Made by a program: the position numbers and the translations under genes. DNA of 64,000 nucleotides from Glandiceps talaboti (lineage: Eukaryota > Hemichordata > Enteropneusta > Spengelidae): assembly GCF_964340395.1 (NCBI RefSeq), contig NC_135562.1, positions 16,751,485-16,815,484 on the forward strand, given 5' to 3'. Of the stretch, positions 1-10,949 are shown one piece after another; position 1 is the first letter of the stretch, and every line of letters begins with the position of its first letter. The notes under the pieces were generated by a model. The model saw only the letters and a list, made by a program, of their open reading frames with translations. It was not told the origin of the DNA and searched no databases.

Positions 1-56
1 TTCACCGAACGGTTAGCCAATTATGCCGTCTCTTCAGTCTGGGTTCGACCCTCCAA
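1..56 (+). repeat. tRNA-like SINE head (possible, cut by window edge)
   Basis: The first bases resemble the body of a tRNA-derived SINE. An A-box-like CCGAACGGTTAGC lies at 5-17 and a B-box-like GGGTTCGACCC at 41-51. The distance from the D-loop GG (11-12) to the T-loop TTC (44-46) is 33 nt, against 36 in a standard tRNA. This competes with reading the same bases as a coding exon (next entry). The 5' part is outside the window, so folding cannot be judged. Confidence 0.4.
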
Positions 57-151
57 CCGCCTTCCAATTCCGGTGTGGTGCAATCTTTCTCCCGTTGCGG
101 CAAACTCTGTGGCCTTTGAGTACTGTACTGTTGGCATCAACATCTCTGAAG
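1..151 (+). other. possible upstream coding exon of the CUB-LDLa-protease homologue gene
   Basis: Reading from base 1, frame 1 is open for 50 codons and runs into a donor-like GAAG|GTATTT at 151/152. The exon would end with one base of a codon, and the next exon (1710) supplies two, so the phase fits. The peptide has two cysteines and no domain I recognise. Against it, the first 56 bases look tRNA-like, and 50 open codons can arise by chance about once in ten. I leave it out of the gene model. Confidence 0.25.
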
Positions 152-1709
152 GTATTTAATTCTGAGTGTGTTCTTTTTTCTTGAAATGGTGAACTCTGTA
201 AATGGAAGAATTGGCTTTACTCTGTCTCTTATAAAATAAAAAGTACATAAGGCCAAAAAAAAAATCGCGTCACTTTTGTTTGCGTTTGTCGACGTCCAGC
301 CCATGCAGTCTGCTGATCGGGGGAGAAACACAAAAATAACTCTCCCTACTTTAGTGAAGACAACTGCAGAGAAAATCATGAACAAGCAAATGACATCTGC
401 CCCACATACAAACTTGCTCTAAAGTACTAAATAAAAAGTACAGTAACTGTCATAAATAGTATACTGTGTGACAGGTTTGTTGTGAATAAAAAATATATAA
501 AAAAAGTAAAAAATACAAAAAATCGCGTCTTCGCACCACTTTAGACAAACTGTCTTGACCAGAAACAATTATCTTTTTTGGCCTAATTCAGGACGATTTC
601 AAGTTTCTTGCCATATTTTCTTTTCCAGGATTCGTACTCGTAAGAATTGACTGATATTGACCAATTGTAAGCTATTCAATAATTTAGCTGAGAACGGGCA
701 TATTGATATACTTTATTTACATCAAGCACCGACACTTAAAGTTCTTAGATTAGGGTAGGTTTGACAAATATGATAGGTTAGGTTTATAAATTGTCTATGT
801 AATAGTTTGATATTATGCAATATATGACGTATAGTATGGTAATTTATATTTACTCTGTTATCTACATCTTATCAAGTGTAGCCACAACATTTCTACGTCA
901 ATTAATCAAATGAAAATCATGGATACTGAACCCGAAAGTCTTCACAAACAATCTGGAATAAAGTTCTGTTTTCAATGTCTAAGCTTATTAAACGATCTTG
1001 TCCTTGACTTTGAGGTCAGATAGTCAAAATCAAACAATTTCATGGTCTAGCTTCATATATAACAGGCTAGGGGTGGGATTTAGACGACAGTCAAATTTTG
1101 AAACAACTAAATCAGATACTAAAGACCGGCAACTATCCCCTACAAACCCGCGGCCGGGCGTAAGTCACATACCAGTTTCTATGAATTACCATGTGAGGGC
1201 GCATCTTTCCAAAATGGCGGCATCTAGCAAAGGAAAGTCTCGGGTTACTTTCTGAAAACAGCATTCAATTTTAGATTTGATGTCTTCTTAAACGTGTCCC
1301 AACCAACGTTAAAATATACGGAGAGTGTAAATGACAAAAATCATTGCTAGGTTCAATGGATGTGCATAATGGATGCAATTTTATATATTATGAACAAATG
1401 TTGACCATAACCTTGACCTTGGCAAAGTGGAACCTTTTCTGACATAACATATATAATAGGGTATATGACCTGTAATTATACAAGTGACAAGTGTCTGTTA
1501 TGTAGCCTTTGAACTATTACTTTAGCTCATACGTTAGGAGACGTCTGTCATTTTTAGAAAGCGAACTATGTAAACTATCATAATTACTGTGGTAGTAAAA
1601 TGCAATTTTTCTCTGTGATACATTCAGTCCTAGGATATCTATCTCTCTAGAGAGTGTGGGCTGGGTTAAGAGTTTTCCTTCTGACGGAACTCTTTTCTTT
1701 TTTTGTCAG
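152..1709 (+). other. sequence upstream of the CUB exons, no gene seen
   Basis: AT-rich sequence without a convincing exon. A short open frame at 998-1255 has no domain-like composition. The stretch ends in a pyrimidine-rich acceptor (TTCTTTTTTTGTCAG) at 1709, so at least its right part is intron and the gene continues upstream of 1710. Confidence 0.5.
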
Positions 1710-3515
1710 ATTCGGGATGTGGTAATGACCTGCATCAAATTGGATTCGAAGGAAATTTTACTTCTATGAACTTTGACCCAGACAATAGTGTCACATACGA
1801 TAGAAATGCCTTCTGTGAATGGATATTAGAGACATCGGAATTTCTTGCTCAGGTAGGTCTCGCTTTTACTAATGTCATCAGTTTTTGCACAGGTAGGTGT
1901 CCCTGCGACTTTACTGACAGTCTATGACGTCATCAGTTTCTGCACAAGTAGGTCCCGTTTTGCTGATGTCATCGGTTTCTGCACATTCTCAAGTAGGTCC
2001 CGCTTTACCGACGTCATTAGCACAGGTAGGTCCCACTTTGTTGATTCTACTAATCCATTCTTCATATTTAATATCAATGGTGGCAGTGATGGGATGTGAT
2101 AGTAGGTGACAGTAGTGGAATCATGCCAAAATCACGAAATAATGCAAAGTTAGATAAAAAAAAATTAGTCAATGTAAAAGGTGACCCTTACGTAATTTCT
2201 ATTTTCTAAAATATGGCCCTCCCTGAGCACGGATTTGTAAAAAGTGACCCCCTTAATCCCCCCCCCCATTATTGACGGCTCCGTAAGATTATAATATTAT
2301 ATTTTACGCAACAGAGTGGGTTAATTTCCCCTGGCCCTCCTCCTTATATATAACTACTGAAGCCCTTATTCAATCTGATTACAATCCGATGTAAATGTCA
2401 GCTAATCATTCATTGCTATTTTACCTTCGTTATTTTGCCTGAATTGACCTTCGTAGTACATGTTTCCATTTTTATCCTGATGGCCTCCTCTATCAAAAGG
2501 TAAAGGTAAAATAGCAATGAATGATTAGCCGACATCTATATTTTAATCAGATTGGGCCTTATTCAACAACTGCCATGTGTTGGCCACGAAGTCCTTCGAT
2601 TAAAACTCAGACCACTATAGAAAACCAAATGTAAACAGAATGCCTTTCGTAAGGGTAAACCTTTAGGTTGTTGTTCCTTCCCACCGTGTCAAAAAGAAAA
2701 ATTCTGCACTACCAGACATGATATTGTATATCCATTTCTACTACAGCTTCGGAACTCCGGCTGCTGACACATTGTACATAGCAGCTTCTCCAAAAGTTTG
2801 GCGTATTTTCAGCTCGCCATAACTTTCACTAGAGTTCACCATTTTGGATACTTCAAAAATGTAAACCTCAACTGACATCACAAAGTGCACACAAAGATGA
2901 ATATTATGTGCTTTAAATGTCCATAGTAAAAACAATTGGGCAAAGTCTTTGTGTAACGGTCCGTTCCAGAATTTTCTGTAGAAAGAGGTGTAATTTGACA
3001 CGGAAGTTGAAGCTGATCTTCCCATGCATGCTTTCACAGCAAACACATATCAACGAAGTACAAACAAGATTTTCAATTTTGATTTAGAATGAAATAGTGA
3101 AGGTTTCGTATGGATTTATCTTGGCCCACAAATGTGATCTTACGGGCAGCACAGCATGCAATGTGAAGCGCTTATAGAACTTTGTGTACATATGGGTCTC
3201 GCCATAGCTAGAGTTTTTTTTTACAAATCTAATTACCAAAAATATGCAAATGACTTATTCAAACTAAAAGTTACATAACAATATTTTAAGGACAGATGTG
3301 CTTGGTATCGCAAATGTATGAACCAAATTATATTGAATTTGAACTGTGTATTCTTATGATATAGCCTAATTACCGAAAATCATTAATTACATAAATTGCT
3401 CATTAATATTCACGGAATGTTTATCAAAAGATAATCAGTTCTTGCCATTACCCTACAGAATACGTCCACCAAATTTCGTTTGAATTGAGCCAGCCGTTTT
3501 GGAAAAAATGGTGAT

Positions 3516-3561
<46 letters not shown>

Positions 3562-4003
3562 TTTTCATCCCCAAAATATAACCTTCCTTACGGAAGGTAA
3601 CAAAACTAGTGGTCTGAGATTAAACCCATATTAATTTATTTTACATTGTTTGTAAATATTAATTAGTACTGGCTTTACCCATCTTTCCCAGCATTTCAAT
3701 GACTGTTTATTTCGACAATTTCTTTACCAATGTGTGCGTCTCTGTGTCATTTATTCCCCTTCTAGGCCATCCAATTGGAGTTCGACTACTTCTCCATAGA
3801 GACCGCTGTTAACTGTGTATATGACAGTGTAATAGCTTATGACGGAACGTCGTCTAGCGACCCCGTCCTACGAGTAATGTGTGGACATTCAATTCCACAA
3901 CCTACAGTCTCCAGTGGCACGCTGATGCGTGTTGAATTCACAACTGATGGTAGTATAGAGTACTTTGGGTTTTCGGCCCACTGGCACGCAAGAGATCAAC
4001 CCG
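1710..4003 (+). CDS. CUB domain, two exons (1710-1852 and 3766-4003)
   Basis: The two exons encode one CUB module of about 120 residues. It starts SGCGND and contains [14 protein letters not shown] and, in the second exon, [20 protein letters not shown] and GFSAHW. The four cysteines (Cys4, Cys36, Cys65, Cys87) have the spacing of the usual 1-2, 3-4 disulfide pairs. CUB modules mediate extracellular protein contacts, often calcium-dependent. The exon junction falls after Gln48 in phase 0. The second exon ends GATCAACCCG|GTACTA in phase 1, which fits the LDLa exon. A second GT at 4015 is in the wrong phase for that exon. Confidence 0.92.
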
Positions 4004-6742
4004 GTACTACTACTGTAAACCTGTTGTCAATTTAATAAGTTGTCATAACGGTCGGTAAAACACAGGTACAGGCCAGACCAGGCCAGGTATCGACTGATTT
4101 TTTTTAAATATTTTTTTTTTTGATTCACATTCACATTCGGATCCATGGCAAATTTCATCTTCCCTGCTAATCCAACAATGTTAGTTCTCGAATTTGTTCA
4201 CATTCTGTTCACATTTTATAAATACTCCAGACTGCTCAAACGATATCTCTATTGAAAGCCATTTATTATCAAATTTGATTTCCGCTCACATGGAGTCTGC
4301 ACATTTAGATGTGTCAGAGAGTGTATAGTAGGCAAGTATAAATCAAAGCCTACATGGTATTTGTTACATTGCATACAAGTGAAGTGAAACATTCAGGCAA
4401 TACCTGGCCTGTATACCTGTCTTTTGAACCGACCGTAGTTGTCATAAACATTGTTTCCCGATTATTTCTCAATCTTCCATAGTTACCAATGCTTACATGT
4501 ACTGCCTATTTAACATTACAGTTCACTAAGTCTGAATGAGTACGTACAGTTTCTTGCCACATTTTGTCTAAGTGAAATGAACAACACATACCACTATACA
4601 GACATCAAGTGAACACCCAAGGGTCATTTTATGCGCCTTTCATCAGATGTTTGATACTAAGAAAAACATTGGCGCCCAAATATCTGCATGGAATTGAAAA
4701 GGTTCATTTCATTTAGACTAACTTTCAGACCACAATAAAAAGCAGGTCTGGGACAATAGGCGTTGCTAGTCGGAGTGGTCTGAAACTGAATGTAGCAATG
4801 AGATGCGATCTTACTTTGGAATTGTGGCAGTTTCTTGTTGGTTTCTGTGTGGTTGTATCAAACAGAAAAGCGGAATGGTATTGTGAAATTCAATGTAAAT
4901 GTTACATAGTACAGTAGTGGCTAGTGCAAATAGATGCAGACAGTGAGCGCCAATGTTTTATACAAATATCCTACTAAACAGTGCTATTATCGTCTGATGC
5001 AACTAATATCTTACGTCATTGTAGCCTCTCGATCGATAAATATCTCTGTCGGAATGGTTTTTGTTGAGCCAGATGGCGTTTTGTTTCAGATTAAATTTTA
5101 AGTTCTGCAAAGGTTGTAATAAAACCATAAAATGATTATCACGTGACATTTAAACACTCTACAGTGTAACAAAATATGTTAATTTGACTTGCATGTTATT
5201 TCCTTCCTCCTCCCCCGGTTTTTGTGGGGGTTTATTATGAACAGTTGATTGCGAACAAGAAGTGGGTTTCCGGTGTGGAGATGATGTCAATGGTTTTTGT
5301 ATACCGATCGACGAACGTTGTGATGGTACAGAAGACTGTCCGACTGGCGAAGATGAGGAGGATTGTCCTGGTAATCACTTTTTTTCCCATTTTAAAAAAA
5401 TGAGCTAAGTCAGGTATAGTCAAATTATTCTCCAGCGTCTTTTTACAGACTGACACTATTTGTGATATAAGTGTTTGGTTACTATTGGTTACTATACTCG
5501 TTTTCGATTAGTAGAAACAAAGCTCCTTCATTTACTCTTGTACTTTCCTTAGCTGAACGAAAAAAGATATCGGGGGAGTATCAAAGTATTCACCGGATAT
5601 GAGTTGTCATAGTGCATTGTGGATCATATTCTGTTACCTTTTTTACTGTCTATCCTAAGTCAAATTGATGATCTTGTCTTTAGATGAAGCCGCTCACGGG
5701 TAGTTCTCTCAAATGTGATGGGGATACAGAGAATGGTGCTTTAGTACAATTTACAAAGGAGAAGATTAAGGCCATCACATCTCACTATCAAACGATATTC
5801 AACTCCCTAGAATGATTACTTTTAAATTAGTAATCACGTATAGACCAAGTCATGACTACCACACATGTTCTATAGTAAACATGTGATGTGCTTTGGCAAA
5901 CAACAGTATCGATCCGTTCCACTGACGAAAGCTTCTTTCACAGAAAACTCCATCGAATGTGGAAGGCCCCTAATAGAACCTAGCTTTGGCAATGTATCTC
6001 CAGGTATAGATATATTTGGTGGGAGTGAAGCCGTACCAGGCAGCTGGCCATGGCAGGTAGGAATTATAGCCTTTTATATCTACAGTGCTATTTTGTTTAG
6101 TCATTGTGGGGCAAACCATTGTTTTGTCCACTGAATCGTCTACAGCAAAGGCAAAATTTAAAAAAAAATACATGACTTCAGAAAATAGGGCAGGTTGGTC
6201 ACAATTGGTTTTAATTAAAATTTTGTAAAATTTACTTCGACCCCAAGATAAGATACTCGTCGATTGCTATACTTTCCTGATAGTTTGATGAGGTGTAAAA
6301 GACGTGAATGAAGACAATATATGGAGACTGTACTGTTGTAGTCTAAAATTAAAAGACCTGGTTTCTCTCTGGAATAAAATTTTCTTTAAGTGAGTATAGC
6401 TGAGGCAAAGGCATGAAGATGTACATTGAAATAGAAGCAAATTGTTTCCATTTAACCTTTTTGCATGCAAAAATATGTTTAGGGTCAAGGAAATATACTA
6501 GGGTCGGTCGGGTTATCGAAAACGCACTATTTTATTTGTTTTTAATACTGGCCTGAGTGTTTATATGCAATGATTAGACTTTGCACTGAATCGTGTTGTC
6601 GCTGAAATATTCACATCGAGACCTGGAAGAAGATCCCTACCACAAATCTAAGGAGATGATCCTTGCTTCCACAAAGTTTTATCTATAAATTCAGCCATAA
6701 TTTTTGAGATCATATTTTCTATCAAACATGACAACATGGTAA

Positions 6743-6783
<41 letters not shown>

Positions 6784-7694
6784 GTCAGTCAGTCAGTCAG
6801 TCAGTCAGACAGACAGACAGATGGATGGATGGATGGATGGATGGATGGATGGATGGATGGATAGATGGACGGACGGACGGACGAACAAAATAAAAATGGA
6901 TGATCACATAACCTCCGTCGAAGTCCAGTTTATGGAGATAATAATCTGATAATTAATAGCATAGTGTACGTACGTCACTGTTTAAGCATATGTTAATTAA
7001 ACGCGCACTAGCTGCAACTCGAGCATTTGTTTCATTACAGATCTTTTCATACGCACGGAAATTTTAAAAATTACTAATCAAATTCAAATAACCGTCATGT
7101 ACCTTTAATTAGTGGTCCATATTATGGGTATAAGCAGCAGGGTAGTAACAGGTTGTAATCTTTAACTACCGATCGATCTTGAACTAAGCGCCATGTTGAC
7201 TTCCAAAAAGGAAAGTTAATCACGTCACAGTGATCATGACGACAGAAATTCAGTCTCGCGTGAATTAGATTCAGCCCATAAAGTACAGTAGCTGATTGCA
7301 TGATATATCAGTGAATGTGGCTCAGGCCATGGTGTTTGATCATTGAAATGGGACGTTATTATAATTTTCGCTGTATAACCTAATGCACGACTTTCACTTA
7401 TTAGCATTGCATCTCCTCTCTCCAAAATGTAGGCAATACTAATGCAGTCATTTGACCACAAGTGTGGTGCTGTAATCCTAAGCGGTCGTTGGCTTCTGAC
7501 TGCTGCAAACTGTGTATTTGGGTAAGTATTGTACACGTGACTTGGCCTTGGGTGAAATTAGTCTAGAGTGAAAGACTGGAATCAGACAGACTTCATTGGG
7601 CAGACCGATAATTGTGTGACAAATGAAGAGAAATGATAGAAAGTGTAAATAAATGGCACAAACATTTTATTGGTATCGGGTATTTAAATAGGGG

Positions 7695-7741
<47 letters not shown>

Positions 7742-10345
7742 GGACAGAAATACAGACAGACAGAAATACAGACAGAGAAATAAATAAATAAACAAACAAA
7801 CAAACAAACAAACAAACAAACAAACAAACAAACAAACAAACAAATAAATAAATAAATAAATAAATAAATAGGCAGGGAGGGGAAAAGACCACCTAAACAC
7901 AAAATACGAAATTGTGAGAAAATTTACGAGTCACATCGATGTCGTTTTTCTATTCTGCTATTAAAGCTGTTTTTCTTGAATTTAGGGAGCCTTCAGTTAT
8001 TACAAATGAGGGATGGACGAGGGAATGGGGAAGATAATCAGATTTTAAAATCGGTTCAAAGGTTTTTTTTACCTAATTAGGACAGGGTGACACAAATTTA
8101 AATGCTAGAATCGAGGCGTGCTTGCAAAGAAGTAAGTGGGGCTCAGACCACCATAGAAACACAGCGATTTTGGCAAATAGAATCAACTACTGGACTAATT
8201 TAAAGTTTGTAAACGAGAGAAAATTTCAATGAGTAGTTTTACAGCAATCATTGATTGAAGAAATCCAGTGGCAGTCATATTTGATTTTCCTCCAAATCAT
8301 TTCTTCTCTGAAATCAGTGTATAGATAACCTTTAATACAATTTGGTGTGTAGAAGGAAAACTACTCCAACCTCCATGCAGCACATCATTGCCTGCTTGGA
8401 AACCGTTTGGGCCCCTCAAACGTTGTCTAGTTCCTATACAATTTCGCTACAACCATGGACGTATACATTTGTACTTCCATGCTACGACTCACAGTATAGT
8501 CAAGGTCCTGACAAAAGGAGTTAATTATGGTTCAACCCCATGTGAGCGAAGAGCTTAAAGCGCATGTCATTAGTAATAACGGACTGTCATCACCACTCAT
8601 TAAATATTCATTAGGTACAGCTGTTTCGACGACGTCCAATATCCAACCAGGACTCCACAGCCAGCCCTTTTAAACTAAATCACATATACGGGGACGCAAC
8701 AACATAATCATGCCATAGGAGGCAGCACAGGAATGTGTGCTGATTGCGGGCATTTGGCCATACTGTGTTTGATTTAGAAACCACAGTATGGTCATCCGCT
8801 GCTTGCAGCTTTAATTTATCTTGTTTTCGATAGGTACCAAAACAATCCACAAGTCTTCGATATCATCACCGCCAATCATAATCTTGATGTGAGAGACCCT
8901 TTTGAAAAGGTGAACGACGTTCGTGACATATACATCCATCCAGACTATTCCCCCCTTCGAAATGAATGGAATTTTGCCATGCTCAGAAGTAAGGGTGTCA
9001 TACCGTTTAATGATGATTGGACACTGGATGTTTGTCTCCCAGCCCAAGATGACATTTTTCCTGGGGGCACTGAAGCCGTCATAACAGGATGGGGAGACAC
9101 AGGTAATGCACAAGTGATTGATGATTGATTGATTTTTATTACCTGTACAAGAAATAATTACAGATCACTTGGAAAGAAATATATATACACAATTTATACA
9201 GGCAATGGTAGTCAGGAAATAGCTTTGCTAATCAAGTCTGACCCCAAACTAGTTGTGGGGTCATGATGCTTTTTTTATGATAACAGTAACAGCTCACAAT
9301 CTTCACATGGTAACTCGGTTCTATGAGCCCAGTCGCTTAATTACTAGTTTCTCCCCCAGGTTCGAACCTCTTTTATGGGTAGGTGTAGCCGGTCATAAAA
9401 ATGAGAGGCTGATACGACGATACAGGTTTTGAGGGTTTGATCACAATGTCAATTAGTTACAGTAAGCATATTTATCTTTCAAACTATGCATTGAGTTTTA
9501 TTGGATCTTTGAACAGTTATAATAAGAAAATATTTTGAAATTTGAATATTTAGGTTAAAGAAGTCAATCATGATAATATTTCATTTATATGGCGCTTTTG
9601 TTAATCTACAGAGGGTGGCGTACTATCTAATGTACTTCTCCAGGCCAATATCACAGTGAACGACGATGAGTACTGTAATGATCCAAGTCGACATAATGGT
9701 GCAGTCACAGAGAGTCTAATGTGTGCTGGTACTCCCTCCAGTAACACGGATGCCTGTGTTGTAAGCATTGATAATGATAGTGTATATATTCTGGGCAGTA
9801 CTATTGTTAGTATAGCCAGACTGCTATATCAGTAAATCACTATAACAAAATAGGTTGATGTATAAGAATAATGTTTACTTAGAAGACCACAAGACTATGG
9901 ATTAGCAAATACAGCGATATAAGTTCATATTAGAGATAAAAAGCAAACACAAATCTAGGTCTTAACCACCTGTTATTATTTCTGACTCAAATTCATTTTA
10001 GTAGCATTACTAGCATTACCCCATCTCTCTTGGTTTGGGTAAAACAGTCATAAATGTACACAATATGTGTACTTTCAAATGAAAAGCAGACTCAAAAAAA
10101 TAACACTTTCGTTTTGACCCCTTATTCAGGGTGATGATGGGGGTCCAGTGGTATGGTACCGACCCATACAGGATGAACTGGACCCAAACCCTGACGATGA
10201 GAGATGGTATCTGATTGGTATCAGTGGTGACCGTACAACGAGTGGAGCTAACCCTAACTGTGCCGATCCAGATCTCCCCGGCCTCTACGGAAACGTGGCT
10301 AGTGCAGTGTCATGGATTGAGTATATTTTGACAACTATTAAATAA
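1710..10345 (+). CDS. CUB-LDLa-trypsin-like serine protease homologue, catalytically dead, 5' partial
   Basis: Spliced gene. Exons: 1710-1852, 3766-4003, 5245-5370, 5944-6056, 7433-7521, 8834-9102, 9612-9760, 10130-10345 (TAA). All introns are GT...AG and all phases match, giving one frame of 447 residues counted from the codon split at 1710. Order: CUB (about 4-124), LDLa (130-168), linker with Cys175, chymotrypsin-fold domain (193-447). Such proteins are normally secreted; the signal peptide would lie left of the window. The triad is lost: TAANC (Asn233 for His57), WNFAML (Asn283 for Asp102) and GDDGGP (Asp379 for Ser195). Intact frame, splice sites and disulfide cysteines argue against a pseudogene. 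Likely roles, by analogy with other serine protease homologues, are binding, cofactor or decoy functions in extracellular cascades; the actual partner is unknown. The exact family is not recognised, so no symbol is given. Confidence 0.9.
1853..2035 (+). repeat. tandem array of splice-donor-like repeats next to the CUB exon
   Basis: The real donor CAG|GTAGGT at 1853 is followed by four more copies of GTAGGT at 1893, 1948, 1993 and 2026. Each is preceded by AG, AAG or CAAG and followed by a C/T-rich segment plus a GATGTCATCAGTTTCTGCAC-like stretch. The units are 33-55 bp long. The array is in the first bases of intron 2. Confidence 0.7.
2362..2565. repeat. foldback element, about 60-bp inverted arms
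   Basis: The left arm (about 2371-2427, starting CAATCTGATTA) and right arm (about 2500-2560, ending TTTTAATCAGATTGG) are inverted copies. They share GCTAATCATTCATTGCTATT. The spacer is about 70 bp. The size and structure fit a small non-autonomous inverted-repeat element in intron 2. No target duplication is obvious. Confidence 0.7.
3470..3600. repeat. (CAGA)n microsatellite with element-like flanks
   Basis: A pure tetranucleotide run lies at 3518-3560. The left flank (CCAAATTTCGTTTGAATTGA) and right flank (CCTTACGGAAGG) read like the end of a dispersed element whose tail is a tetranucleotide array. Located in intron 2. Confidence 0.6.
4004..5244 (+). other. intron 3, no internal feature
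   Basis: Bounded by GTACTA and a TTATTATGAACAG acceptor. I see only AT-rich unique-looking sequence with a short poly-T run near 4100-4120. Confidence 0.6.
5245..5370 (+). CDS. LDL-receptor class A exon
   Basis: A 126-nt exon, phase 1 to phase 1, so it can be gained or lost without breaking the frame. It encodes a complete LDLa repeat with six cysteines (130, 138, 146, 153, 159, 168). The calcium-binding end reads [16 protein letters not shown]. In the standard repeat the acidic residues of this block hold calcium and form a ligand-binding site. It joins the CUB domain to the protease-like domain. Confidence 0.93.
5944..10345 (+). CDS. chymotrypsin-fold domain, five exons, no catalytic triad
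   Basis: Exons 5944-6056, 7433-7521, 8834-9102, 9612-9760 and 10130-10345 encode residues 170-447. The N-terminus is [15 protein letters not shown] (from residue 193), like IVGG of active proteases, but the residue before it is Asp192, not Arg/Lys. Structural cysteines are kept: 218/234 (42-58), 348/364 (168-182) and 375/420 (191-220). Cys175 in the linker can pair with Cys304, the usual tether of the light chain. Asp373 (189, base of the S1 pocket) and Asp378 (194) are kept, while His57, Asp102 and Ser195 are replaced. The usual Ser-Trp-Gly at 214-216 is Ser-Gly-Asp. Length (255 residues) is normal. Confidence 0.93.
6057..7432 (+). other. intron 5
   Basis: Donor GTAGGA, acceptor AAAATGTAG. 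Apart from the compound microsatellite at 6742-6883 I see no exon or RNA gene in it. Confidence 0.6.
6742..6883. repeat. compound microsatellite (ACAG)n-(TCAG)n-(ATGG)n-(GGAC)n
   Basis: Four consecutive tetranucleotide arrays, each differing from the next by one base. The order suggests point mutations that spread by slippage. Confidence 0.95.
7694..7872. repeat. compound microsatellite (ACAG)n-(AAAC)n-(AAAT)n
   Basis: About 180 bp of tetranucleotide arrays in intron 6. Long open frames here (CLFVCLFV-like on the minus strand) come from the repeat and are not genes. Confidence 0.95.
8185..8405 (+). repeat. dispersed repeat family F, copy 1
   Basis: About 220 bp in intron 6 that reappear inverted at 10545-10765. 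Shared landmarks: GTTTGTAAACGA, AAATCCAGTGGC, CAGTGTATAGATAACC, CAATTTGGTGTGT, CTACTCCAACCTCCA and GCCTGC, in the same order. Confidence 0.75.
9121..9275 (-). mobile_element. 3' end of a non-LTR retrotransposon
   Basis: Read on the minus strand, the segment has GGGGTCAGACTTGATTAGC, then GCTATTTCCTGACT, and ends in AATAAAAATCAATCAATCAATC-like short tandem repeats. That layout is typical of LINE 3' ends. The head motif recurs in the copy near 31900. Located at the start of intron 7. Confidence 0.55.
9305..9372 (+). repeat. weak tRNA-like segment
   Basis: An A-box-like TGGTAACTCGG is followed after about 40 nt by a good B-box GGTTCGAACCTC. No acceptor stem is visible and the body is too diverged to call a tRNA. 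It may be a decayed tRNA-derived repeat. Confidence 0.25.
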
Positions 10346-10416
10346 CCGGGATTGGTGTTATTTTTTCCCTTTTAGTCTTGTAAATGATGAACTATGTTAC
10401 GCCGTATTTGATATCC

Positions 10417-10422
10417 AATAAA
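10417..10422 (+). terminator. poly(A) signal of the protease homologue gene
   Basis: AATAAA 72 nt after the stop codon, followed within 20-40 nt by a GTT-rich stretch (GTTGCTTTGGTGTTTC). Predicted mRNA end is near 10440. Confidence 0.7.
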
Positions 10423-10544
10423 AATATAGCTAAAGTGAAGTTGCTTTGGTGTTTCATTCACTCATATCACGGGCATTGTTTTGACACAAAGCTAGCCATT
10501 TCAACTCTAGACGAACAAGAACAATAACAGAGACAGAATTAAGC

Positions 10545-10765
10545 GGTTTGCTCGGCAGGCATTGATGTGATGCGTGGAGGTTGGAGTAGTCTTCCTTCGA
10601 CACACCAAATTGTAGGGTTATCTATACACTGGTTTCAGAGAAGAACATTCTAAAAATGATTTGGAGAAAAATCCAATATGGCCGCCACTGGATTTCATGA
10701 TTGCCGTGAAAGTACGCATTGAAATTTGTTTTCGTTTACAAACTGTAAAGTAATCAAGTAGTTAA
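10545..10765 (-). repeat. dispersed repeat family F, copy 2 (inverted)
   Basis: Reverse complement of the 8185-8405 segment, just beyond the 3' end of the gene. The pair brackets the last three exons. It lacks a few short stretches of copy 1, for example GATTGAAG before AAATCCAGTGGC. Confidence 0.75.
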
Positions 10766-10949
10766 TCTTTAATTTTAGCTGTAACTAATGAAATTTAGGC
10801 TGACCTTAATGACCTTGTGGAAGGCATTCGGTTGACATCTGGTAAAGTTGTGTATGTATTTTAATATGGATGTTCCAACTACAGTCAATGAAGAACAGAA
10901 GAAGAAAGTAGGCTTTGCAGGAATAGAAAAAATCAGAAAGGATAAAAGT

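Noticed and set aside
5684-5702. Possible small exon after TTGTCTTTAG
   Set aside because: It meets an in-frame TAG after a few codons and no donor follows; the next exon at 5944 already fits the phase.
9305-9372. Functional tRNA gene
   Set aside because: A and B boxes are present but no acceptor or anticodon stem can be formed by eye.
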